From an uncultured Campylobacter sp. (GTDB lineage Bacteria > Campylobacterota > Campylobacteria > Campylobacterales > Campylobacteraceae), in contig NZ_CALJPG010000022.1 in NCBI RefSeq assembly GCF_937980635.1, positions 1 to 64,000 on the forward strand: a stretch of DNA of 64,000 nucleotides, given 5' to 3'. This document shows positions 7,796 to 16,238 of the stretch, piece after piece. Each line of letters starts with the position of its first letter. Within the stretch, counting starts at the first letter, position 1. The notes below the pieces were generated by a model. That model saw nothing but the letters and a program-made list of their open reading frames with translations, was not told where the DNA came from and searched no databases. The position numbers and the translations under genes were made by a program.

Positions 7796-9798
7796 ATTAC
7801 GATGAATACAGATCCGCGGTAGATACGCTAAATGCGTGGGCGCGGGCATATTACACCGACGATAAACCGATCGCAAGCGACGAGGAGTACGACGAGCTTT
7901 ATTCGCAAGCGGAGAAATTCGAGGAGCAAAATCCCGCGCTAGCACTGCCCTACTCGCCCACAAGGCGCATCGGAGGCGCGATCAGCGAGGGTTTTTCCAA
8001 GCTCGCTCACGGCGCGCAGATGTGGTCGATGGAGGATATTTTCGACGACGCGGACCTTTTAGCGTGGCTAGCTCGCGGCGAGAAGAGCGGCGCGCAGTTT
8101 TACGTCGAGCCGAAATTTGACGGCGCGAGCTTAAATTTGACCTATGAAGGCGGCGTGCTGATAAGCGCGGCGACGCGCGGCGACGGGCTTATAGGCGAGG
8201 ACGTGACGCAAAACGCAAGAGCGATCAAATCGGTGCCGCTTCAGATCCCCTACGCGCAAAGGATCGAGATCCGCGGCGAGACGCTGATCGCAAAGAGCGA
8301 TTTTGACGCGCTAAACGACGAGCGCGCTGCAAACGGCGAGAGCCTGTTTTCAAACCCGCGCAACGCCGCCGCCGGCAGCCTAAGGCAGCTAGATAGCGCG
8401 ATCGTAGCGAAGCGGAAGCTAAAATTTATCCCGTGGGGAGTGGGCGAGCATTCGTTAAGCTTTGCGCTGCACTCACAGATAATGGAGTTTGTGCGCAGTC
8501 TCGGCTTTTTGCGCGACGAGTTTTGCCGCATCTGCAAGAGCGCAAGCGAGATCAGGGGTGCGTACGAGGCGCTGCATAGCATGCGCGCGAGCAAAGACCT
8601 GATGCTAGACGGCATGGTAATCCGCGTAAACGAGCTTTCAAAGTGCGCGCAGATGGGCTATACGGTGAAATTCCCGCGCTTTATGGTCGCATACAAATTC
8701 CCCGCGGTCGAAAAGGTAACGCGGCTGCGCGAGATCAATCTGCAAGTCGGCCGCACCGGCGCAGTCACCCCCGTAGCCGTCGTAGATAGCGTAAACATCG
8801 ACGGCGCGAATGTTTCAAATGCGACGCTTCATAATTTCGACGAGATCGCGCGGCTGGGGCTGATGAAAAACGACTTCGTGGGCATCATCCGCAGCGGCGA
8901 CGTGATCCCGAAGATCACAAGCGTTTACAAACAGCGCAGAGACGGCACGCAGAGCGAAATTTCGCGCCCGGATCGCTGCCCGGTTTGCGGCGAGAAGCTA
9001 CTTGACGAAGGCGCGCTCATAAAGTGTCAAAACCTCGATTGCAAGGCGCGCGTGATAGGCTCGCTGATCTATTTCTGCTCCAAAAAATGCATGAATATCG
9101 AAGGGCTAAGCGATGCGACGATCACGCAGCTTTTTGAAAGCGGCAAAATTTCAAAGATCGGCGACATTTACGCCCTCGGCGCGCAGGATTTGGCGGATCT
9201 TGAGGGCTTTGCGGATAAAAAAATTTCAAACCTTTTGAGTGCGATAAATGCGAGCAAAAACGCGCCGCTTGAGCGCTTCATCGCTTCTTTGGGGATCGAG
9301 CACATCGGCGAGGTGGCCGCGCGCAAGATCGCCGCGGCATTCGGGCAGGATTGGCTGGATGCGAGCGAGGATGAAATTCTGCGACTGGATGGCTTTGGAG
9401 AGGCGATGGCAAGGAGCCTAGCGGAGTTTTGCAAGATAAATCGCGAAAAAATTCTAAATTTAAGCGAAATCATCACGCCGCGCGCGCCCCAGATGCAGAC
9501 CGTCAAAAGCGCCTTCACGGACCGCAGCGTCGTCATCACCGGCACGCTCAGCCGTCCGCGCGACGAGTTTAAGGCCAGGCTTTTGGCGATGGGCGCGAAG
9601 GTGCAGGGCTCGGTATCTGCCAAGACCGACTTCGTGCTTGCAGGCGCAGAAGCGGGCTCCAAGCTACAAAAAGCCCGCTCGCTTGGCGTGCGGGTGATCG
9701 ACGAGAGCGAGTTTGAAGCGCTTGCGAGCCTAGCGACGCCCGGCGCCAATTCACTTGACAAGAGCGAGCCCCAAATGCTTGCAGGGAGCGGCGAGTGA
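7792..9798 (+). CDS. ligA: NAD-dependent DNA ligase LigA
   Basis: LigA seals nicks in DNA using NAD+. The 668-residue protein has, in order, the NAD-binding Ia region (YYTDDKPIASDEEYD near residue 20) and the adenylation lysine K108 in VEPKFDG. The TRGDG and GEDVTQN motifs and FSNPRNAAAGSLRQLD lie near residues 125-200. Next come the OB fold with VGRTGAVTPVA near 318, a four-cysteine zinc finger (CPVC...C...C near 396-420), helix-hairpin-helix repeats and a C-terminal BRCT domain (about 575-655). Length is normal. It starts with an ATG overlapping the stop of the small upstream frame. No strong ribosome-binding site is visible. It ends in GTGA overlap with the next frame, in the order ligA-tlyA known in C. 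jejuni. Confidence 0.95.
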   Translation: MNYDEYRSAVDTLNAWARAYYTDDKPIASDEEYDELYSQAEKFEEQNPALALPYSPTRRIGGAISEGFSKLAHGAQMWSMEDIFDDADLLAWLARGEKSGAQFYVEPKFDGASLNLTYEGGVLISAATRGDGLIGEDVTQNARAIKSVPLQIPYAQRIEIRGETLIAKSDFDALNDERAANGESLFSNPRNAAAGSLRQLDSAIVAKRKLKFIPWGVGEHSLSFALHSQIMEFVRSLGFLRDEFCRICKSASEIRGAYEALHSMRASKDLMLDGMVIRVNELSKCAQMGYTVKFPRFMVAYKFPAVEKVTRLREINLQVGRTGAVTPVAVVDSVNIDGANVSNATLHNFDEIARLGLMKNDFVGIIRSGDVIPKITSVYKQRRDGTQSEISRPDRCPVCGEKLLDEGALIKCQNLDCKARVIGSLIYFCSKKCMNIEGLSDATITQLFESGKISKIGDIYALGAQDLADLEGFADKKISNLLSAINASKNAPLERFIASLGIEHIGEVAARKIAAAFGQDWLDASEDEILRLDGFGEAMARSLAEFCKINREKILNLSEIITPRAPQMQTVKSAFTDRSVVITGTLSRPRDEFKARLLAMGAKVQGSVSAKTDFVLAGAEAGSKLQKARSLGVRVIDESEFEALASLATPGANSLDKSEPQMLAGSGE

Positions 9799-10367
9799 AG
9801 GTTTTTTGCTGGGTGCCGAACCCACACGCAAACGGCGCAGGATTAAATTTTAAAAGCAATCTCCGCTCTGCGGCGCTTGCGTGTTTTACGAAGTGCGAGA
9901 ATTTTAAAAATTTTGTAGCGTACGAACGAGCGGCAAGAACAAAAGCGACAAATCGAGCAGCCGATGTAAGATCGCTGGGCTTTAAGGCGCATGCAAAAAT
10001 AGCAAACCGAGAGGCGGTCTCTGCTAGGCGCGCGGGCTCCGCTTGCCGCGGTGCCAAGACGGCGAGCGCGATGCCGATAGATACGGCTGCAAGTAAGAAT
10101 ATCTCAAATTTTGCGCCGCTCAAACACTGCGCCGATAGGAAAAATTTTAAAATTTTAGCTAGCGGCAAGATAAAATTTGCAACGCACGGCGAGTCAAAAT
10201 TTACACGCAGTATGGCTAAATTTGCGGCACGGCGCGGGCTAAAGTTTGAGCCTTGCGGTACTGCTGCGCACAATTTTGCTATGCGCGATAAAATTTTAAG
10301 CTCAAGGCCGCTCAAAAGCTGCACAAGCTTTAAAATTTCATTGCGGCGCGGAGAAAAAGTAAAATGA
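9795..10367 (+). CDS. bridging ORF between ligA and tlyA, basic low-complexity, unknown
   Basis: A 190-codon frame fills the space between ligA and tlyA exactly. Its GTG start overlaps the ligA stop (GTGA) and its TGA stop overlaps the tlyA start (ATGA). GGGAG at 9783-9787 could serve as a ribosome-binding site. The product is rich in Lys, Arg, Ala, Asn and Phe, and has recurring NFK/KIL/KF stretches that come from AAAATTTTAAAATT repeats. I see no domain, signal or membrane segment. Either it is a translated spacer that keeps ribosomes coupled through the operon, or a gene overgrown by repeats. A 318-codon frame on the other strand over the same DNA overlaps both flanking genes and is not credible. 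Confidence 0.35.
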   Translation: MKVFCWVPNPHANGAGLNFKSNLRSAALACFTKCENFKNFVAYERAARTKATNRAADVRSLGFKAHAKIANREAVSARRAGSACRGAKTASAMPIDTAASKNISNFAPLKHCADRKNFKILASGKIKFATHGESKFTRSMAKFAARRGLKFEPCGTAAHNFAMRDKILSSRPLKSCTSFKISLRRGEKVK

Positions 10368-11560
10368 GATTTGATCTGCTCGTCGCAAACACGCTTAAAA
10401 TCAGCAGAAATCAGGCCGCTGCGCTGATAAAGCAGGATAAAATTTTGCTGCGAGGCGCCGTGCAAAACAGGCCCTCCGCGCAGATAGCGCCCGAGCAGAG
10501 CGGCGAAATCAGTACTGCCGAGCAAATTTACGTAAGCAGGGGCGCGCTCAAGCTTGCAGGCTTTTTGGACGAGCTCGCCGAAAACGGGCTTTTAGCAAGC
10601 TGCGGCGCAAATTCGCCTAGCGCGGCGGCAGAAATTTCAAAGCCGTGCAGCGCCGCAAAGGACGCGGATAGAAAAGCGGCAGTGATGCAAATTTCAGGTG
10701 CAGATTTTGCGGCTACGGATAAAATTTTGGGCGCGAAAGAGGCTGATAAAATTCCAAGCGCGGCTACCGCGACGACAAGGAGCGCTAAAGCGACTACCGA
10801 GGCGATCCGTACCGCAAAAACTAGCGCCGATATGGCGGAGCTTTTACAAACCGGTGCAGGCAAGCAAACAGTAGAATTTTTACAGACGAGCGCGGGCCCC
10901 GAGACGGCAGGACTTTTGCAAACGGACGTAGACGCCGAAACGGCAGAGATTTCAAATGCGGCAAAAGCCTTCAAATCGGGAGGCAAGGCGGGCGCGTGCC
11001 GCAGCGAAGGCGGCACGGAGCCGCTACAAACAAAGCCCTCTCAAAAAGAGGTTTTAAATTTAGCGGGAGCCGATGTTTTGGACGTGGGCAGCAGCACCGG
11101 CGGGTTCGTGCAAATTTTATTGCAGCGCGGCGCAAAGAGCGTGACCGCACTTGACGTCGGCAGCTCGCAGCTAAGCGAAATTTTGCGGCGCGATCCTCGC
11201 GTGATCGTGCGCGAAAACACCGACATCAGGGAGTTTGAAAGCGAGAAAAAATTTGATCTCATCACCTGCGACGTGAGCTTCATCTCGCTAAATTTGATCT
11301 TAAAAAGCCTCGCGCGCCTTGCAAAAAGCGCTCTCATCGTGCTATTTAAGCCGCAATTTGAGGTGGGCGCGGAGGTGAAGCGAAATAAAAAAGGCGTGCT
11401 CAAAGATGAAAAAGCGGTGTGCGCCGCGCGAGCGAAATTTGAGCGGCTATGCGCCGAGCTGGGGCTTGCTGTGCTGCACGCTAGCGCCTGCAAAATCACG
11501 GGTAAAGAGGGAAATAGGGAATTTTTCTATCTTCTAAAAAGGATGAACGATGAAATTTAA
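10364..11560 (+). CDS. tlyA: rRNA 2'-O-methyltransferase TlyA with a 150-residue insert
   Basis: TlyA methylates cytidines of 16S/23S rRNA and in Campylobacter affects capreomycin susceptibility. The N-terminal S4-type RNA-binding domain is at residues 1-65 (RFDLLVANTLKISRNQA...YVSRGALKL). The FtsJ/RrmJ methyltransferase domain begins at about 230, with SAM motif LDVGSSTGGF near 239 and catalytic-region motifs ITCDVSFISL and VLFKPQFEVG. The family is usually about 240-270 residues and this one is 398. The extra 150 residues (about 78-228) join the two domains. They are Ala/Thr/Ser-rich and contain a 12-residue repeat with LQT at 161-163, 173-175 and 185-187, and again at 221-223. The domains themselves look intact. 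The gene overlaps the preceding frame (ATGA) and the lipocalin gene by 11 bp. Confidence 0.9.
   Translation: MRFDLLVANTLKISRNQAAALIKQDKILLRGAVQNRPSAQIAPEQSGEISTAEQIYVSRGALKLAGFLDELAENGLLASCGANSPSAAAEISKPCSAAKDADRKAAVMQISGADFAATDKILGAKEADKIPSAATATTRSAKATTEAIRTAKTSADMAELLQTGAGKQTVEFLQTSAGPETAGLLQTDVDAETAEISNAAKAFKSGGKAGACRSEGGTEPLQTKPSQKEVLNLAGADVLDVGSSTGGFVQILLQRGAKSVTALDVGSSQLSEILRRDPRVIVRENTDIREFESEKKFDLITCDVSFISLNLILKSLARLAKSALIVLFKPQFEVGAEVKRNKKGVLKDEKAVCAARAKFERLCAELGLAVLHASACKITGKEGNREFFYLLKRMNDEI
10595..11047 (+). repeat. in-frame low-complexity insert within tlyA, part with 36-bp period
   Basis: This DNA encodes the linker between the S4 and methyltransferase domains. Around 10840-10930 three LQT-centred units repeat every 36 bp. 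Elsewhere it holds GCGGATAAAATT-type and GGNAAAATTTT-type sequence like that of the spacers. Confidence 0.7.
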
Positions 11561-12062
11561 AAACTTAATTATATTGGCGTTTTGCGCGCTATTTTTGGGC
11601 TCATGCGCCAAAAGCCTGAGCCCGAAAGCGCCGCTGGTAAAAAATTTCGACATCGCTAAATTTAGCGGCGGCTGGTATGAGATCGCCCGCATGAAGGGCG
11701 GCGGCGAGCTGCAAAACACCGCATACGAGTGCTTCGTCGATAAAAATTCTACGATCAATCTTCTAAAAACCGCCAAAACAAGCTCGGGAAAAATCGAAAA
11801 CGAGCAGCACGTGTTGGAGTTTGCGGGCGATAAAAACGTAGGCCTGCTCTATCAAAAAGGCCTGATTTCCGACTCCCTCTACCGCGTGGCGCAGGTGGAC
11901 GGCGACTATCGCTACGCCCTGATTTTCGGCGCCGATACGAGCGAGCTGTATATCCTCTCGCGCACCAAAACCCTGCCCGAGCCGATCCGCATCCTCTATC
12001 TAAAAAAGGCGAAGCACAGCGGCTACGACACCAAAAAAATCGTCTGGACAAAGCAGAAGTAA
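11550..12062 (+). CDS. lipocalin family (Blc-like) lipoprotein
   Basis: The 170-residue protein starts with a lipoprotein signal (hydrophobic residues 5-16, lipobox LGSC with Cys19), so it should be lipid-anchored in the envelope. The mature part has the lipocalin entry motif GGWYEIARM near residue 40, and the C-terminal strand region YRYALIFG...LYILSRTKTLPE near 110-140 closely follows E. coli Blc. Bacterial lipocalins bind lysophospholipids or other hydrophobic molecules, but the ligand here is unknown. It overlaps tlyA by 11 bp and ribF by 1 bp, so it belongs to the tlyA-ribF transcript. A lipoprotein gene also occurs beside this cluster in C. jejuni (from memory). Confidence 0.82.
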   Translation: MKFKNLIILAFCALFLGSCAKSLSPKAPLVKNFDIAKFSGGWYEIARMKGGGELQNTAYECFVDKNSTINLLKTAKTSSGKIENEQHVLEFAGDKNVGLLYQKGLISDSLYRVAQVDGDYRYALIFGADTSELYILSRTKTLPEPIRILYLKKAKHSGYDTKKIVWTKQK

Positions 12063-13444
12063 TGGCTAATCAAAAATCAGGTAAAGACCATACAGAGGCT
12101 TCGCTGCGGAATTTTAAGGAGCAAAATTTCGTATCGCAGAATTCCAGCTTGAAAAATTTTACGGAACAGAATTTCACAAGCAATGGGGAAAATTCATCTC
12201 AAAATATCAAACGTCCAAGGCAAGAGCTCAGTGAAAATAAAACCGGCGATGCACACCGCGCAGATGAAGCAGACACCGACACCGCTTGCAGTAACGAAAC
12301 GGCTTATGGCAACACTTGCGGCAATGGCGTAGACGCGCAAGCCCAGGGCATGCTTCCTGCTTGTGCGGAAGTACTGCGCGTGCGCCTAAACGAGCAGTTC
12401 GCACGAGGCGAGATTTTCGCAACGCTAGAAAGCGCAAACCGCGATGACGTATGCGCCGTAGCGATCGGTAACTTCGACGGCATGCACCTTGGGCATCAAA
12501 AATTATTTGAGCACCTAGGCGAGCACGGCGCAATAATCGTAATCCTAGCAGGTGGTGGCACGAAGCTAACCCCTTTTGCGTCGCGGCAGGCATTTACGAA
12601 CAAAAAGATTTTTTATTGCGATCTACGCGCTATCAAAAGCCTTAGCGGAGGCAAATTTATCGCACTTTTAAGGCAGAATTTCATAAATTTACAAAAAATT
12701 GTCGTCGGCGAGGACTTTAGATTTGGGCGTGATCGGGCGTGGGACGTGGAATTTTTAAGGCGCGAATTTCGCGGGCAAACCTGCGTCGTAGGGGAGTTTT
12801 GCTTAAGCGGCGGCGGCGTGCATTCAAGTAGGATCAAAGAGCTTTTATCGCGCGGACGGTGTGAAGAGGCGGCGGAACTTTTAGGGCGAGATTACGAGAT
12901 CTGCGGGCGGATCGTGCGCGGTCAGGGGCGCGGGGCGCGGGAATTAGTAGCGACGCTAAATCTTGATGCGAGCGGCTATTTTATGCCAAAAAGCGGCGTG
13001 TATGCGACCCTGATGCGCGCCGGAAGCAAGGAATTTGCAAGCGTGAGCTTCTTGGGGCACAGGCTCAGCACCGATGGGGCTTTTGCGCTTGAAACGCACA
13101 TTTTAGGGGACTTTGCGGGTTTTGAGGCGGGTTTAAATTCCGCGCAAGATCGCGCGCCGTGCTGCGAGGGGCAAGCTGCACATTCTGCGCGAAATTCAGA
13201 TGAAGTTTCGGCTCGTAATTCGGCCGAAATTTCTACGCAGAATTTTGCAGCGAGCGAGAGCCTGGACGCCAAAAATAAAATTTTAGAGGCTGCGGACAAA
13301 AACAGCGGCGCGAAATTTGCTTGTGTGAAATTTATAAAGTTCCTACGTGAAAATCGCAAATTTAGCGATCTAGCGCAGCTTAAAGAGCAAATTTTAAAAG
13401 ACGCTACGGAAGCGGAGGCGGTACTACGAAGCCGCAAATTTTAA
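12062..13444 (+). CDS. ribF: bifunctional riboflavin kinase/FAD synthetase RibF with two low-complexity additions
   Basis: RibF makes FMN and FAD from riboflavin. The nucleotidyltransferase signature AIGNFDGMHLGHQ is at residues 134-146, VVGEDFRFGRDR lies near 214, SS-R-I in HSSRIKELL near 255 and the flavokinase motif G-x-G-x-G...A-T-L-N near 287-300. Usual length is about 280-310, but this frame has 460 codons. Residues 1-130 are an added Asn/Ser/Gln/Thr-rich stretch with NFT/QNF units, encoded by AGAATTTC repeats. Residues 357-418 are a second insert with SARNS and KNKIL units. The start at 12062 overlaps the lipocalin stop by 1 bp, which favours translation of the extension, though an internal start cannot be excluded. 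Confidence 0.88.
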   Translation: MANQKSGKDHTEASLRNFKEQNFVSQNSSLKNFTEQNFTSNGENSSQNIKRPRQELSENKTGDAHRADEADTDTACSNETAYGNTCGNGVDAQAQGMLPACAEVLRVRLNEQFARGEIFATLESANRDDVCAVAIGNFDGMHLGHQKLFEHLGEHGAIIVILAGGGTKLTPFASRQAFTNKKIFYCDLRAIKSLSGGKFIALLRQNFINLQKIVVGEDFRFGRDRAWDVEFLRREFRGQTCVVGEFCLSGGGVHSSRIKELLSRGRCEEAAELLGRDYEICGRIVRGQGRGARELVATLNLDASGYFMPKSGVYATLMRAGSKEFASVSFLGHRLSTDGAFALETHILGDFAGFEAGLNSAQDRAPCCEGQAAHSARNSDEVSARNSAEISTQNFAASESLDAKNKILEAADKNSGAKFACVKFIKFLRENRKFSDLAQLKEQILKDATEAEAVLRSRKF

Positions 13445-14279
13445 TCTACGGCTTGTAAGCTTAAAGATGAAATTTGCGGGCTGTGCGCTTTGAATTTAAT
13501 GCATTCGTCTGCGCTTCGCATCTATGGCGCATTAAATGAGCCGTCTGCGTCATCCCGTATAAAAGTCGTGTGCCCGTTGTCACTGAGAATACTTGGCGCA
13601 CCGCCACATGGCTTTAACGCACTTGAGCTTGGGTTTATGTAAGACGAGGCAAGTACAAGCTGCGCCGAGAATTAAGGGCAATAACAAATCTTAGTTGCGC
13701 TGCGAAGCTTTAAAATTTAGCAGGGCTGAGCTGCCGAGCAAGAGTCAAGCGGCTAAATTATGCGCCTAGCTAAACGCGGGATTTTGTCAAGAGGCCTCAT
13801 TTTGCGGCGCGTAAAATCGCAAAATGGGCGCGAAATTCTACCAATGGAGCTTCGACTATGCTTTTAGTTTAAGTTCGTAATTAAAGAATTTAAAGGAGCT
13901 GTTTTGGCAGTGCTAGATTTGGCGACGTAAAATTAATGCTGCGAAAATACGGCGTAGAATTTTAAAGATGTATTTGCGCGGCGCGGAATTTTAAAGCCTG
14001 TCAAGCAAGACGTGAAATTTAATCATGCATCGAGCGTATCTGGGCTAGAAGTTGGGCGCAAACTGGGATGCAGCTCGCTTGCATCAAAAGTGCTCATGCT
14101 GCGTTTAAAATTTAGGTATGCTTCGCGCGGGGCAAACTAAGCGCAAAAATTCCATGCGTAGCGGTCGCAAATCGAGTGTCGCGCAAGTGCAGGAAGCACG
14201 GTGTGAGAATTCTGCGCTTAGCATGCACAGGAAGTATAAATCGAGTGCTGCGCGAATAGCGAAACTAAAAAGGAAACGG
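13445..14279. other. 835-bp spacer before cmoA, no gene seen
   Basis: No supported gene is visible. An inverted repeat with 9-bp arms, CATTTTGCG (13798-13806) and CGCAAAATG (13818-13826), has no T-run after it. Repeat cores such as GCGGAATTTTAAAG occur at 13960-14000. An open frame leading into cmoA from 14118 is basic repeat translation, and the gene itself starts at 14280. Confidence 0.5.
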
Positions 14280-14984
14280 ATGAAAGACGAAATTTTTAAA
14301 GAGCCTATCAAAAAACAGTTTGAGTTTGACGCCAGCGTCGCGTCGGTTTTTGATGATATGATCGGGCGCAGCGTGCCGTTTTATGAGGCCAGCACGCGGC
14401 TTAGCAGCGAGCTTTTGGCACGTATACTGCCGCAAAAGGCCCGCGTGATCGATCTTGGCTGCTCGACTGCGACCGCGCTGCTGGCGCTGTTTGCGCTGCG
14501 CCCCGATCTGCGGCTGTGCGGCATTGACAGCTCGGAGGCGATGATACAAAACGCCCGCGCTAAGGCGGCGGCATTCGGCGCCGAGCTCGAGCTTAGCGTA
14601 TCGGACGTGCTGGATGCGAGCCTCGCAGACTGCGATGCCGTGATTTTAAACTACACTCTGCAGTTCATCAGGCCGCCGCGCCGCGCCGCGCTCGTGAGTA
14701 AAATTTACGACGGATTGCGTGAGAGCGGAGTTTTGATCTTTAGCGAAAAGATCGTCTACGAAGAGCCTGCGCTCGCGCGTCGGATGATCGAAATTTATGA
14801 GGATTACAAGCGCACGCAGGGCTACTCGCGCTACGAGATCGCACAAAAACGAGAGGCGCTTGAAAACGTGCTCGTGCCCTACACGGAGGCGGAAAATCGC
14901 GCCTTGGCACTAAGCGCGGGCTTTAAGCGTGTCGAGAGTATCTTTAAATGGGCGAATTTTATGAGCTTCGCGGCGTTTAAATGA
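14280..14984 (+). CDS. cmoA: carboxy-SAM synthase CmoA
   Basis: CmoA makes carboxy-S-adenosylmethionine, used by CmoB to modify uridine 34 of tRNA. The 234-residue protein begins MKDEIFKEP and has FDDMIGRSVPFYEAS near residue 30. The SAM-binding motif is IDLGCSTATALLAL near 57, followed by GIDSSEAMIQNARAK, and NYTLQFIRPP lies near 123, all typical of the family. The frame is open 54 codons further upstream. The start at 14280 is chosen because it has AAAAAGGAA just ahead, matches the family N-terminus and gives the usual length. It follows ribF, as in C. jejuni where a methyltransferase gene is next (Cj0589-Cj0590), but with an 835-bp repeat-rich spacer. Confidence 0.88.
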   Translation: MKDEIFKEPIKKQFEFDASVASVFDDMIGRSVPFYEASTRLSSELLARILPQKARVIDLGCSTATALLALFALRPDLRLCGIDSSEAMIQNARAKAAAFGAELELSVSDVLDASLADCDAVILNYTLQFIRPPRRAALVSKIYDGLRESGVLIFSEKIVYEEPALARRMIEIYEDYKRTQGYSRYEIAQKREALENVLVPYTEAENRALALSAGFKRVESIFKWANFMSFAAFK

Positions 14985-15447
14985 AAGTTTAAATTGCAAG
15001 AAGCAAAATTATTTTTAAAAATTCCAAAAAATGAAATTCTACGAGCCGCCCTATTTTTGGCGGCATGGTAAAAACTCCATCTAAATTCTTTGGAATTTGA
15101 CAATTAAATTTTGATGCAGATTAGATAACCCAAACAGAGCGAATGTATAATTCTGGCTGCACGCAAGATGGCGCAGACAAAATTTATCGCCGCTCGTAAT
15201 TTCAAAATTCCGTCGCGGATATGAACTGCGCAAATTATTATAATCCGGCAAAATTTCAAAATTTCTATGGAATTTTAAAATTTCATAATCTAAGCAGAAT
15301 TCATAAATTTTACAAAATTCTCAAAAAATTCAAAGATTGAAAAAGTGTGGCTATCTAAATTCCGGGCATAAAAAAAGCGTCCGCCGTTTGACGGACGCCG
15401 TGTATAAATCGCAGTGACGAAATAAACGCCGCCACGAGCAAAGGAGC
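14985..15447. other. 463-bp AT-rich spacer between cmoA and rpsO
   Basis: The two genes converge here. Apart from the rpsO terminator at 15370-15398, the stretch holds AAAATTTCAAAATTTC-type repeats and no supported gene. Confidence 0.5.
15370..15398 (-). terminator. intrinsic terminator of rpsO
   Basis: The stem GCGTCCG (15377-15383) pairs with CGGACGC (15392-15398) around an 8-base loop. The run of A at 15370-15376 on the plus strand becomes the U-run in the minus-strand transcript. Confidence 0.85.
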
Positions 15448-15720
15448 TTATTTATCTCTTAAATTTAACTCGCTAACGAGCTTGGAGTAAACTGCGTAGT
15501 CTTTGTTTTTAAGATATTTCATCATTCTTTTGCGCTGACCTACTAGCTTTAGTAGTCCTAAGCGAGATGAAAAATCTTTCGGATTTGCTTGCAAATGAGT
15601 GGTAAGAAGCGTGATCCTCTCGGTAAGAAGCGCGATTTGCACCTCTGCAGAGCCCGTATCTTTCTCTCTTCTAGCGAATTTCGCAACTATCTGTGCTTTT
15701 TGAGCCGTGTCTAAAGCCAT
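15448..15720 (-). CDS. rpsO: 30S ribosomal protein S15
   Basis: This 90-residue small-subunit protein binds 16S rRNA early in assembly. It has the family pattern throughout: KAQIVAKFARREKDTGSAEVQIALLTERI, then HLQANPKDFSSRLGLLKLVGQRKRMMKYLK and the C-terminal LVSELNLRDK. Length is that of S15 in other bacteria. The ATG has a strong ribosome-binding site (AGGAGG). A TATAAT box lies at 15752-15757, and an intrinsic terminator follows, so it is its own transcription unit. It is divergent from the Rrf2-family gene, a neighbourhood also seen in C. jejuni. Confidence 0.97.
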   Translation of the reverse strand: MALDTAQKAQIVAKFARREKDTGSAEVQIALLTERITLLTTHLQANPKDFSSRLGLLKLVGQRKRMMKYLKNKDYAVYSKLVSELNLRDK

Positions 15721-15751
15721 GATGACCTCCTGATCGGTAAAATAGGGAGCG

Positions 15752-15757
15752 ATTATA
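15752..15757 (-). promoter_or_regulatory. -10 box for rpsO
   Basis: TATAAT on the minus strand (ATTATA on plus), about 30 bp upstream of the rpsO start, in AT-rich DNA. Confidence 0.55.
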
Positions 15758-15789
15758 CTTAATTAACCTAAATTTTTGCTTTCTTTGTG

Positions 15790-15795
15790 TAAAAT
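15790..15795 (+). promoter_or_regulatory. -10 box for the Rrf2-family gene
   Basis: TAAAAT preceded by T-rich TTTTTGCTTTCTTTG, the form of Campylobacter sigma-70 promoters. A ribosome-binding site AAAGGAGAG at 15811-15819 precedes the ATG at 15825. Confidence 0.5.
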
Positions 15796-15824
15796 GCACG
15801 CTTTGACACCAAAGGAGAGAATAA

Positions 15825-16238
15825 ATGCTTTTTACAAAAGCAAGCGAATACGCCCTGCTTTCAATGATCTGCATCGCGGGCAAGGAGGAATCGATGGATG
15901 TCGATTCGATCTCTAGCGAGCTTGGAATTTCACGCAGCTTTTTGGCTAAAATTTTACAAAATTTAGCTCGCGCGGGACTTTTGAATTCCTTCAAAGGCGC
16001 CAAGGGCGGCTTTGTGCTCGCGCGCAATGCGGATGAGATCACGCTAAGCGAGATCATCAAAAGCGCCGAAAGACGCAAGGCAACGGTGTTTGACTGCACC
16101 GCCGAGGGGATCGACGCCTGCCCGAACGGTCGTACGCTGTGCCGCGTCAATCTAATGTTTGGCGAGCTTCAAGAGAAAGTCGATGAGTATATGGACACGA
16201 TCACGCTAGCAGACATCATCGGCAAAGAGCGCAAATGA
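15825..16238 (+). CDS. Rrf2 family transcriptional regulator
   Basis: The 137-residue protein has an N-terminal winged helix-turn-helix (residues 1-60, including SSELGISRSFLAKILQNLARAGLL) followed by FKGAKGGFVLAR, the wing of Rrf2/IscR regulators. Three cysteines in DCTAEGIDACPNGRTLC (about residues 91-107) have the spacing C-x7-C-x6-C. This is close to the iron-sulphur ligands of IscR and NsrR, so it may sense Fe-S status or NO. It overlaps the DHH gene by 4 bp, and the two are probably cotranscribed. The target genes cannot be seen from here. Confidence 0.85.
   Translation: MLFTKASEYALLSMICIAGKEESMDVDSISSELGISRSFLAKILQNLARAGLLNSFKGAKGGFVLARNADEITLSEIIKSAERRKATVFDCTAEGIDACPNGRTLCRVNLMFGELQEKVDEYMDTITLADIIGKERK

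Noticed and set aside
9569..10525. 318-codon open frame on the minus strand over the ligA end and tlyA start
   Set aside because: It overlaps two well-supported genes on the other strand, has no ribosome-binding site and gives a composition typical of antisense reading.
14118..14279. 54-codon N-terminal extension of CmoA
   Set aside because: Basic low-complexity reading of the spacer. The ATG at 14280 has a good ribosome-binding site and matches the family start.
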